6,713 nucleotides of DNA, taken from Candidatus Aminicenantota bacterium (GTDB lineage: Bacteria > Acidobacteriota > Aminicenantia > UBA2199). Where the stretch lies: assembly GCA_023136725.1 (NCBI GenBank), contig JAGLQR010000097.1:1-6713 (forward strand). Direction: 5' to 3'. The position numbers and the translations under genes were made by a program. Of this stretch, positions 1-5,974 are shown in pieces. Position 1 is the stretch's first letter; each line of letters starts with the position of its first letter. The notes beneath the pieces are model-generated. The model saw nothing but the letters and a program-made list of their open reading frames with translations. It made no database searches and was not told where the DNA came from.

Positions 1-83
1 TGATCATGAACAATTATATGGATAAGGTTGAATTTTCGAATATTGAATTAGGAACAAGGGTAGTCCTTGAAAAAGCTGTATGA
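1..83 (+). CDS. RsbW/SpoIIAB-like anti-sigma factor (HATPase_c_2 serine kinase), C-terminal fragment
   Basis: Only the last 26 codons are visible, in the frame whose first complete codon is at 3 and whose TGA stop is at 81-83. The peptide begins IMNNYMDKVEFSN and ends GTRVVLEKAV. This resembles the end of RsbW/SpoIIAB-type anti-sigma kinases, where a 'GRGxxLMxxxMDxVEY' segment is followed by a short 'GTxVxLxK' beta strand. Family members bind ATP in a GHKL fold, sequester a sigma factor or phosphorylate an anti-anti-sigma (STAS) protein, and act in the cytoplasm. The N and G boxes that bind ATP lie outside the window, so kinase competence cannot be judged. The stop overlaps the tsaB start as ATGA, which suggests translational coupling. 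The identification rests on about 25 residues. An RsmE-like methyltransferase tail was considered and fits less well. Confidence 0.65.
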   Translation, partial: IMNNYMDKVEFSNIELGTRVVLEKAV

Positions 84-775
84 GCCTCACTTTCTCTATT
101 GACACCAGTTCACCCAATTGTTCTATTGCAGTCCGTGATGGAGAAAGAATTCTTGCAGAATACAACTTTATTTCCTCGGGAGAGTTGTCTGAAACACTTG
201 TCTCCTATATTGATTCCATTTTCTCATCTTTAACGATCGGAGCAGATGATATCGAACTGGTCGGAGCTTCCATCGGCCCCGGGCTTTTTACCGGTATCAG
301 AGTGGGGCTCGCGACATTGAAGGGGATATTTTTTAACAACCCTGTTCCTGTTGTTCCTGTGAGCTCTCTGGAAGCGGTAGCTGCAAAATTATTTTATACG
401 AAAAAGACTGTCATCTCCATCCTTGATGCCCGCAGAGGAGAAGTTTATTATGCTTCGTACCATGCCGGGGATAATCAATTGAAAAAAATTATCGCACCTG
501 CGCTCATAAAAGCAGAGGAGTTAAAAGAAGTAATAAAAGAGGATAAGGGCATATATTTTACCGGAGCCGGTGTGTCAGTTTATCACGATCTCCTTACAGA
601 AGATTTCCCTGAAAGTATTATAGTAAAAAGGTCTCCTTTTATTGCAAGTGAGATCGGGGGTGTTGCATTAACAGAATATGAAGCCGGCAATTATATTAAA
701 GGGACAGATACACTCGAGCCGTCATATATAAGGATCCCGGATGCGGAAAAAAATTTCAGCCCCCGGAAAGATTGA
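80..775 (+). CDS. tsaB: tRNA threonylcarbamoyladenosine biosynthesis protein TsaB (YeaZ)
   Basis: TsaB is the non-catalytic ASKHA-fold partner of TsaD. With TsaE, the two transfer the threonylcarbamoyl group from TC-AMP to A37 of ANN-decoding tRNAs (t6A) in the cytoplasm. The 231-residue length is normal for the family. Visible hallmarks are the N-terminal IDTS strand (residues 7-10), the GPGLFTGIRVG motif (66-76), LDARRGEVYYASY (115-127, the usual 'DAR..EVY' segment) and EPSYIR near the end (213-218). The ATG at 80 is chosen because it begins the conserved IDTS strand at the expected distance. It overlaps the upstream TGA as ATGA, and only a weak purine stretch precedes it, so reinitiation after the upstream gene is likely. 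The 3' end overlaps rimI by 35 bases in another frame. No tsaD or tsaE is visible in the window. Confidence 0.95.
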   Translation: MSLTFSIDTSSPNCSIAVRDGERILAEYNFISSGELSETLVSYIDSIFSSLTIGADDIELVGASIGPGLFTGIRVGLATLKGIFFNNPVPVVPVSSLEAVAAKLFYTKKTVISILDARRGEVYYASYHAGDNQLKKIIAPALIKAEELKEVIKEDKGIYFTGAGVSVYHDLLTEDFPESIIVKRSPFIASEIGGVALTEYEAGNYIKGTDTLEPSYIRIPDAEKNFSPRKD

Positions 776-1208
776 ACCGGCAACACCGGATGATCTTGAT
801 CACATCCTGGACATTGAAAGAGAAAGTTCACCTAATCCATGGAAAAGGTCATTTTTTGAGGATGAACTTACGGGGAGATTATCCACTATACTTGTTTTCA
901 AAGGCTTGAAAGAAGAAGGGATAAAAGGATTTATCATATTCCGGAAAATTGATGATATTGTCGAAATTAATAATATTGCTGTCTGTATTCCGGAAAGGAG
1001 AAAAGGAGTTGCAGCGAGTTTGTTGTCTTTTTTGAAAACTTTTGCGATAAAAGAAAGTGTGATTGAAATTTTTCTGGAAGTAAGGTCACAAAATACAGGT
1101 GCAGTTAAACTATATGAGAAATTTGGGTTCAGATTTTCCGGGATAAGAAAAGGTTACTATAGCAATCCTAAGGATGATGCTCTTATGTTCAAAATTGATA
1201 TCAACTAG
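741..1208 (+). CDS. rimI: Ribosomal-protein-alanine N-acetyltransferase RimI (GNAT family)
   Basis: This is a 155-residue single-domain GNAT protein of the RimI type. RimI acetylates the N-terminal alanine of ribosomal protein S18 using acetyl-CoA. Visible landmarks are NPW (32-34), the pyrophosphate-binding loop RRKGVA (86-91), LEVRSQNTGAVKLYEKFGF (112-130) and the closing RKGYY (136-140) and DALMF (146-150) segments. E113 and Y125 have the same 12-residue spacing as the catalytic Glu and Tyr of Salmonella RimI (E103, Y115), so activity is plausible. The start at 741 lies inside tsaB and is preceded by AAGGA at 730-734 with a 6-base gap, and no later in-frame ATG would keep the fold intact. 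TsaB-RimI neighbours are common in bacteria. Substrate choice (S18 or a broader range) cannot be read from sequence. The TAG stop at 1206-1208 overlaps the convergent gene's stop. Confidence 0.9.
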   Translation: MRKKISAPGKIEPATPDDLDHILDIERESSPNPWKRSFFEDELTGRLSTILVFKGLKEEGIKGFIIFRKIDDIVEINNIAVCIPERRKGVAASLLSFLKTFAIKESVIEIFLEVRSQNTGAVKLYEKFGFRFSGIRKGYYSNPKDDALMFKIDIN

Positions 1209-2296
1209 TTATTCCTGGAGTGATATTTGTTAACTTTTTCACCGGCTTTCAGCCCTTCCTGTTCCCACTCTTCAAGCGTGATAGAGAAAAAAGCACTAAT
1301 TACTTCCGGATCGAACCGGGTTCCGGAACATTGCTTCAATTCATTTTCGGCTTCTTCGAAAGAGAGGGCTATTCTGTATGAACGGTGTGAAGTCATAGCA
1401 TCAAGAGCATCTGCAACCGAAAATATTCTTGCGGCCAGGGGGATTTCATCCTTTTTCAGTTTTCCCGGATAACCGCTTCCGTCAAAGTTCTCATGATGAT
1501 GAAGAACGATCTTCGATGCCTCTTCAAGAAATTTTATGTTGCTGAGTATCTTATATCCTGCCCTGGGGTGGGTGCGCATTATCTCCCACTCTTCTTTGCT
1601 AAGCCTGGAAGGTTTCTTTAAAATAGAGTCTGGTATCCCGATTTTGCCTATATCGTGAAGAAGAGACCCATACTCAAGTGTTTTAAGTTTAACGGGATCC
1701 GTTATCCCCAGCAGTCCAGCCAGCTTCATTGCATATTGCAAAACCCTTACTGAATGTCCCTGGGTTTCCTCATCCCTCATATCGAGTGCGGTTGCAAGCG
1801 ATTCCAGCGTCATCAGGTATGTTGTATCCAATTCATCCAATGCGTTTTTCAATTCTTCCGTCCTTTCAGCAACTTTTATCTCAAGTTCCCGCTGATATTC
1901 GCGGTTCTCAAGTGTCAGCTTTCTTTTATCAATTGCTTTGTCGACAATGATCCCGACTTCAGCAAGTTTAAATGGTTTTGAAACATAATCGTATGCACCT
2001 TTGGACATAGCTGAAATAGCTGATTCGATGTCCTTAACGGCAGAGATCATTATCACAACAACATCTTCATCCATTTGTTTGATATCTCCAAGAAGATCGA
2101 GGCCTGATCTTCCCGGCATCCTGATATCGGACATAACTATATCGATATCAGGATTCTCCTTGAAAATTGCCAGTGCATCAAATGCATTCTCGGCAAGGAA
2201 AAATTGAAAGCCCTTGTCCTCAAGAAAATCTCCTAAAAGTTCTCTTATATCACGTTCATCATCTGTTATGAGAACTTTATATTTTTCCTTTTTCAT
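1205..2296 (-). CDS. Response regulator with REC and HD-GYP domains (predicted c-di-GMP phosphodiesterase)
   Basis: This is a 363-residue cytoplasmic two-component output protein. The receiver domain (about 5-122) has the acidic pair D12/D13, phospho-acceptor D57 in MSDIRMPG, S85 at the Thr/Ser switch, Y104 and the K107-P108 motif, so it looks phosphorylatable. A charged, probably coiled-coil linker (about 123-160) leads to an HD-GYP domain (about 160-345). This domain has E177, H181, H214-D215 in HDIGKIGIP, H243, H267-H268-E269, G275-Y276-P277 and D296 in ADALDAMTSHRSYR. The metal-binding and signature residues all appear intact, consistent with hydrolysis of c-di-GMP to pGpG or GMP. It starts 13 bases after the metK stop. 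I see no promoter and only a weak AAAGAA-like ribosome site, unlike the AGGAGG sites of its neighbours, so it is probably cotranscribed with metK and translated modestly. No cognate histidine kinase is in the window. Its stop shares a CTAG with rimI. The pathway controlled is unknown. Confidence 0.93.
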   Translation of the reverse strand: MKKEKYKVLITDDERDIRELLGDFLEDKGFQFFLAENAFDALAIFKENPDIDIVMSDIRMPGRSGLDLLGDIKQMDEDVVVIMISAVKDIESAISAMSKGAYDYVSKPFKLAEVGIIVDKAIDKRKLTLENREYQRELEIKVAERTEELKNALDELDTTYLMTLESLATALDMRDEETQGHSVRVLQYAMKLAGLLGITDPVKLKTLEYGSLLHDIGKIGIPDSILKKPSRLSKEEWEIMRTHPRAGYKILSNIKFLEEASKIVLHHHENFDGSGYPGKLKKDEIPLAARIFSVADALDAMTSHRSYRIALSFEEAENELKQCSGTRFDPEVISAFFSITLEEWEQEGLKAGEKVNKYHSRNN

Positions 2297-2309
2297 ATAT
2301 TTTTATTCT

Positions 2310-3473
2310 TTAATCTACCCCTGACAGTCTTTTTAATTCTTCAACTTTGTCGAGTTTTTCCCAGGGGAAAGAATCCCTTCCGAAATGGCCGTAAGCAGCC
2401 GTCTGCTTGAATATCGGTTCTTTTAATCCGAGTTTTTTTATGATATCAGCCGGTTTAAGAGGGAATACCTCGTTGATAAGTTCAACGATTCTCTGTTCAT
2501 TGATCTTTCCGGTTTCGAATGTGTTTACCATTATAGATACAGGGGCGGCAACTCCTATTGCATAAGCCAGCTGAACTTCACATCTGTCTGCAAGTTCTGC
2601 AGCTACAATGTTCTTTGCAATGTATCTGGAAGCATATGCGCCTGAGCGGTCAACTTTTGAAGCATCTTTTCCGGAGAATGCACCACCTCCGTGTCTTCCC
2701 ATACCGCCATAAGTATCAACTATGATCTTTCTGCCTGTTAAACCTGCATCAGCCTGAGGCCCACCGATAACAAATTTGCCGGTAGGATTTACAAAGAATG
2801 TTGTATTTTCATCAATAAGATCACCAAGAACAGGTTTTATCACTTCTTCGATGATATCTTTTTTTATTTTTGCATGTTCAAATCCCTCTTCATGCTGGTT
2901 GGAAATAACAACCGTTGTTATTTTCTGGGGTTTACCATCATTATATTCTACGGTTACCTGTGATTTCCCGTCAGGCCCGAGGTAGGGGAGAGTCCCGTTT
3001 TTCCTGACCTCTGCCATTTTTTTTGTGAGTTTATGAGCCATATCAATAGGGAGAGGCATATAGTTTTCGGTCTCATTTGTTGCATATCCGAACATCATTC
3101 CCTGATCTCCGGCACCCTGTTCCCTGTATTGGCCATCTTCTGAGTTTACTCCCTGGTAGATGTCGGATGATTGTTCTTCGATATGAACAAATACAGCAGT
3201 TGTGTCTGCATCCATACCAAAACTTGATTTTGTATATCCGATCTCCTTAAGGGTATCTCTTACTATTTTTGGAATTCTTACATAACAGTCTGTTGTTATT
3301 TCCCCGGCAACTACAACAGCTCCGGTTTTTATTAAACATTCTATTGCAACTTTTGATTCTTTGTCATGAGTGAGGCATTTATCCAGAATTGCGTCTGAGA
3401 TCTGGTCGCAGATCTTGTCCGGATGTCCTTCAGTGACTGATTCAGATGTGAAAAGGTGTCTTCCTTTAATCAT
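2310..3473 (-). CDS. metK: S-adenosylmethionine synthetase
   Basis: MetK makes S-adenosylmethionine from ATP and methionine, releasing phosphate and pyrophosphate. It works in the cytoplasm, normally as a tetramer. Starting at the ATG at 3473, the protein has 387 residues, typical of bacterial MetK. Clear signatures are SESVTEGHPDKICDQ (10-24, ATP/metal site with H17 and D19), GAGDQGMMFGYA (120-131, signature 1), NPTGKFVIGGP (229-239) and GGGAFSGKDASKVDRSG (262-278, signature 2, P-loop-like). The longer frame begins with a TTG at 3492-3494, seven codons upstream. I reject that start because it falls at the predicted transcription start and because GGAGG at 3478-3482 sits 4 bases before the ATG. 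A near-consensus promoter lies just upstream. The leader is only about 18 bases, too short for a SAM riboswitch. The HD-GYP regulator follows after 13 bases. Confidence 0.97.
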   Translation of the reverse strand: MIKGRHLFTSESVTEGHPDKICDQISDAILDKCLTHDKESKVAIECLIKTGAVVVAGEITTDCYVRIPKIVRDTLKEIGYTKSSFGMDADTTAVFVHIEEQSSDIYQGVNSEDGQYREQGAGDQGMMFGYATNETENYMPLPIDMAHKLTKKMAEVRKNGTLPYLGPDGKSQVTVEYNDGKPQKITTVVISNQHEEGFEHAKIKKDIIEEVIKPVLGDLIDENTTFFVNPTGKFVIGGPQADAGLTGRKIIVDTYGGMGRHGGGAFSGKDASKVDRSGAYASRYIAKNIVAAELADRCEVQLAYAIGVAAPVSIMVNTFETGKINEQRIVELINEVFPLKPADIIKKLGLKEPIFKQTAAYGHFGRDSFPWEKLDKVEELKRLSGVD

Positions 3474-3477
3474 TATT

Positions 3478-3482
3478 CCTCC
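3478..3482 (-). promoter_or_regulatory. Ribosome binding site that fixes the metK start
   Basis: GGAGG on the minus strand is followed by four bases (AATA) and the ATG at 3473. In the longer reading these bases would encode His-Gly-Gly, so the site argues directly for the shorter, 387-residue MetK. The aldolase and outer-membrane protein genes use the same 4-base spacing. Confidence 0.88.
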
Positions 3483-3497
3483 GTGTATTAACAAACG

Positions 3498-3526
3498 ATA
3501 TTAGCAGAATTGAAAATATGTGTCAA
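3498..3526 (-). promoter_or_regulatory. Sigma-70-type promoter of metK (and probably the HD-GYP gene)
   Basis: Read on the minus strand, a perfect -35 box TTGACA (3521-3526) is followed by a 17-base spacer and a -10 box TAATAT (3498-3503). TG one base upstream of the -10 gives an extended -10 element. AT-rich sequence lies upstream of the -35 box and could act as an UP element. Transcription should start near 3491, leaving a leader of roughly 18 bases. The next gene downstream begins only 13 bases after metK, so this promoter probably drives both. Confidence 0.85.
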
Positions 3527-3598
3527 TTTAAACAACAATATTAACAGCTCTGATATTGGTGCTGACAGCTGAAACAGGCCGTTAAAAAACAGGAATTT

Positions 3599-4510
3599 TT
3601 AACTTCCGGTGTATATCTTAAAAGCTTCTTCAACACTCCGATTATGGATCGTAATGGCTGAAGTTGCATTTGCGATCCGGACCGCATCCTCAATAGATTT
3701 CTGATGAATGTTTCTTCCTGTTGCATTTCCCATTGCTCCGGATATATGGATCTGATCGTGCAATTGTTGTAGGAAAAACTGCGGGTCAGTGCTTGATCCT
3801 CCGGCACAGATTACTTTTGTTTTCCCGGCTGCTTTAATCGATCTTTTGAAAACTTCGGCCGATTTTTCACCATCTTTTTTCGGGTAATTTACTTTTACAA
3901 AATCTGCTCCCAGAGTAGCGGCTACTCCTGTGGCACCTGCTATAAGATCCGGGTCTTTCTCATCTTTTACAGACTGGCCTCTCGGATATATCCACAATAC
4001 TGATACCAATCCATGCTGATGACAATGGCGGATGGCCTGAGCTGCCTCTCTGATCATTAAATGTTCAAACTCGCTGCCAAGGTATATTGTGTAGCCTACA
4101 CCGAGAATATTCAGTCCTGATTTGTTCTTAAAATCAATCACCTGTTCCATGTCAATATGCTGAAGTGATATCGGATCTTTATGAGAGGTTTTGACCAGAT
4201 TTGTTTTTGAGTTCAACTTAACAAGGTAGGGAACTTCCGGATAATCACTGCCATACATTGATATCAATCCCAACTGAGTTGCAAAAACACCGATCTCAGC
4301 TTTATCGGCTATCCTGAAAAGGTGTTCGGGATCATTATCATCTTCATGGATGTTTTCACCGTAAAAATCTGCATTCAGGTGTTCAATTTTCTGATCACCT
4401 GCAAAAAGCATCAATCTGCCGGACCCCAATGTGATCTCATCGGCATTTGACAGATATTCATTTATGCTCCCGTTGGGGACATCTGTCGGAATATGTATCT
4501 CATTATCCAT
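3599..4510 (-). CDS. Archaeal-type class I fructose-bisphosphate aldolase (DhnA/FbaB family)
   Basis: This is a 303-residue cytoplasmic TIM-barrel enzyme of the DhnA/FbaB (COG1830-type) family. It is predicted to cleave or form fructose 1,6-bisphosphate through a Schiff base, with no metal. Landmarks are FAGDQKIEHLN (36-46), WIYPRG (173-178), GADFVKVNYP (201-210) with K206 as the Schiff-base lysine, and the phosphate-binding segments AGGSS (236-240) and GAMGNATGRN (258-267). W173, Y175 and K206 keep the exact spacing of the catalytic W144, Y146 and K177 of the Thermoproteus tenax aldolase. The start is set by AGGAGG at 4515-4520, 4 bases before the ATG. The gene has its own promoter, and I see no convincing terminator after it. 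The related 2-amino-3,7-dideoxyheptulosonate synthase activity is possible but less likely. With gpmI nearby, a role in glycolysis or gluconeogenesis fits. Confidence 0.88.
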   Translation of the reverse strand: MDNEIHIPTDVPNGSINEYLSNADEITLGSGRLMLFAGDQKIEHLNADFYGENIHEDDNDPEHLFRIADKAEIGVFATQLGLISMYGSDYPEVPYLVKLNSKTNLVKTSHKDPISLQHIDMEQVIDFKNKSGLNILGVGYTIYLGSEFEHLMIREAAQAIRHCHQHGLVSVLWIYPRGQSVKDEKDPDLIAGATGVAATLGADFVKVNYPKKDGEKSAEVFKRSIKAAGKTKVICAGGSSTDPQFFLQQLHDQIHISGAMGNATGRNIHQKSIEDAVRIANATSAITIHNRSVEEAFKIYTGS

Positions 4511-4528
4511 TTTTCCTCCTGAACGGTT

Positions 4529-4557
4529 ATTATCCTATATGAGTGCTTTTTATTCAA
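4529..4557 (-). promoter_or_regulatory. Sigma-70-type promoter of the aldolase gene
   Basis: On the minus strand, TTGAAT (4552-4557) is separated by 17 bases from GATAAT (4529-4534). These match the consensus boxes at 4 and 5 of 6 positions. The predicted start near 4522 gives a leader of about 12 bases that is almost filled by the AGGAGG site. The -35 box lies directly after the U-tract of the preceding gene's terminator. Confidence 0.7.
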
Positions 4558-4558
4558 T

Positions 4559-4589
4559 AAAAAAAAAGGGAAAGGCGTGAACCTTTCCC
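4559..4589 (-). terminator. Intrinsic terminator of the FadL-family gene
   Basis: Read on the minus strand, a perfect 8-bp stem (GGGAAAGG and CCTTTCCC, at 4582-4589 and 4568-4575) closes a 6-base loop (4576-4581). A run of nine T follows (4559-4567). It begins 22 bases after the stop of the FadL-family gene. The flank on the other side is also AT-rich (five T on the plus strand after one C), so weak activity in the opposite direction is possible, although no plus-strand gene would use it. Confidence 0.92.
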
Positions 4590-4611
4590 CTTTTTATTAA
4601 ATTTAGTGTTA

Positions 4612-5886
4612 TTAAAAGATTAGTGTAAGACTGATGGTGGGAACCAGCATACTCATCCCGTGTGTTCCGGGCATTGCTTTTCCAAGAGACATATCAGCTT
4701 CTCTGTCAGCTCCGCTTAAATATTCGAAGCCTGCATCGAGAACTAACTTTTCAGTGTGATAACCGAATCCTACGGTAAACACATTGTAAGTGATACTTGG
4801 AAGAAGAATGTTGAGTGTTGTATCCGGTGATGGGGCAGGATCATAATAATATCCGCCTCTCAGTGAGAAAGTGTCAGACAGTTTGTAGTCAAATCCTACT
4901 CTTATTTGTGTAGCATCTTCCCACATCAATTCATATGTAGCTCCATCAATTAATGTTCCTACAAATGGTAAAGTCGCACTCCACATTGCATCATCAGTTG
5001 TGGCATGGATCTCACCAAGTTCTGACCATTTGGTGTATTGAACATCAAAAGCGATTGTAAGCTTATCAGTAGGCTTGAATGCAACACCTGCACCTATCCA
5101 CATCGGCCATGTGATCTCTCTTGTGGTCTCTACTGAATCTGTCAATCCCGGGATCGGGACTGCAGCACTCAGGCCTTCCAGAGCAATATCACCTTTAAGC
5201 GAGAGCTTTTGAGGAGTTTTAAAAGTGAATCCGATGCTGAATTTGTCTGAAGGTTTAAAAAGTGCTCCGAAAGTTGCACCAAAACCTATTCCATGTGCTG
5301 ATTCTGTGAACTGGAAGCCGTTTGCCTGTCTGTTCATATCAAGCATACCGTATGTTACATTCAGGGTTACTCCAAGTGAGAACTTATCACTTACTTTGTA
5401 AGCTACAACAGGTGAAAAAGTAATTCCTCCGACCTGACTTTCCCATGTATAAACTTTTGTATTTGCCGGGAATCCAGTGTTGAAAGGAACCAGAGGAGCT
5501 CCATCCCAATAAGCACCAGCACCTGATGTTGCATAAACTGTCAATCCGAATACCAGTTTATCAGACAGGGGTTTATAATATGTAAGAGCCGGAGCCGGGA
5601 ACATCTTGCTCTCCGTTTCCATGTCGATCCCTGCAGGAGCGTATTGATAAGTTCCGGTTGGAATTATAATGGATGAAAAAACAGATAAGTTTGCTTTGTC
5701 CATCTGTGTCAATCCTGCCGGATTCCAGAATACTGCACTGTAATCATCTGCAACTGCAATAAATGCACCACCCATACTTATAGCTTTAGTACCCATTCCA
5801 TTCAGATTTAAACCATTTGAATATGTGCTGAACGAGAGTCCTATCATAAGTACAATAATGCTGATAACTTTGAACATATTTCTCAT
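4612..5886 (-). CDS. Outer-membrane protein of the OmpP1/FadL/TodX family
   Basis: This is a 424-residue predicted outer-membrane beta-barrel. A signal peptide covers about residues 1-23 (positive MRNMFK, then a hydrophobic core), with cleavage probably near S20 or S23. The mature start has the FadL-type hatch pattern: NGMGTKAISMGGAFIAVADD (29-48) and WNPAGL (54-59, with the NPA motif). Family segments follow: TFKTPQKLSLKGD (221-233), ITWPMWIGAGVAFKPTDKL (258-276), QYTKW (283-287) and LRGGYYYDPAPSPD (342-355). The chain ends ISLTLIF, with the C-terminal aromatic expected for BAM-dependent assembly. FadL proteins move hydrophobic compounds such as long-chain fatty acids or aromatics across the outer membrane, but the substrate here is not evident. 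The start is set by AGGAGG at 5891-5896, 4 bases before the ATG. A second ATG three codons in is too far from that site. The gene appears monocistronic, with its own promoter and terminator, and may be well expressed. Confidence 0.9.
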   Translation of the reverse strand: MRNMFKVISIIVLMIGLSFSTYSNGLNLNGMGTKAISMGGAFIAVADDYSAVFWNPAGLTQMDKANLSVFSSIIIPTGTYQYAPAGIDMETESKMFPAPALTYYKPLSDKLVFGLTVYATSGAGAYWDGAPLVPFNTGFPANTKVYTWESQVGGITFSPVVAYKVSDKFSLGVTLNVTYGMLDMNRQANGFQFTESAHGIGFGATFGALFKPSDKFSIGFTFKTPQKLSLKGDIALEGLSAAVPIPGLTDSVETTREITWPMWIGAGVAFKPTDKLTIAFDVQYTKWSELGEIHATTDDAMWSATLPFVGTLIDGATYELMWEDATQIRVGFDYKLSDTFSLRGGYYYDPAPSPDTTLNILLPSITYNVFTVGFGYHTEKLVLDAGFEYLSGADREADMSLGKAMPGTHGMSMLVPTISLTLIF

Positions 5887-5907
5887 ATATCCTCCTATTT
5901 AGGCTAG

Positions 5908-5936
5908 ATTATATTTTTTTTAAATAAAAAAAACAA
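5908..5936 (-). promoter_or_regulatory. Sigma-70-type promoter of the FadL-family gene
   Basis: On the minus strand a perfect -10 box TATAAT (5908-5913) lies 17 bases after TTGTTT (5931-5936), a 3-of-6 match to the -35 consensus. The spacer contains only A and T. The predicted start near 5901 leaves a leader of about 15 bases carrying AGGAGG. Confidence 0.7.
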
Positions 5937-5974
5937 TAAAGTTATGACTTTTAACAAAAAGGAGCAAATTCACA

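Noticed and set aside
1..83. RsmE-like 16S rRNA methyltransferase C-terminus (similar to '..LGxRVLRxETA')
   Set aside because: The usual R-x-E-T-A and following helix are absent; MDKVEF plus GTRVVLEKAV fits an RsbW-type tail better.
3474..3494. Seven-codon N-terminal extension of metK from a TTG
   Set aside because: It overlaps the predicted transcription start and encodes the ribosome site itself; homologous MetK proteins start near MIKGRHLFTSES.
3474..3598. Possible SAM riboswitch or MetJ operator upstream of metK
   Set aside because: The predicted leader is about 18 bases and I see neither riboswitch-like helices nor AGACGTCT-type boxes.
3543..3598. Possible terminator after the aldolase gene
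   Set aside because: Only weak pairings (CAGCT/AGCTG with a long loop, A/T-only stems) are present and no GC-rich stem precedes a T-tract, so read-through or Rho-dependent ending is left open.
3541..3807. Minus-strand open frame of 88 codons
   Set aside because: It lies mostly inside the aldolase gene in another frame, shows no recognisable domain and has no convincing start context.
5948..5961. Small dyad CTTTT-AACA-AAAAG between gpmI and the FadL-family gene
   Set aside because: A five-base stem that is almost all A-T is too weak to call a terminator.
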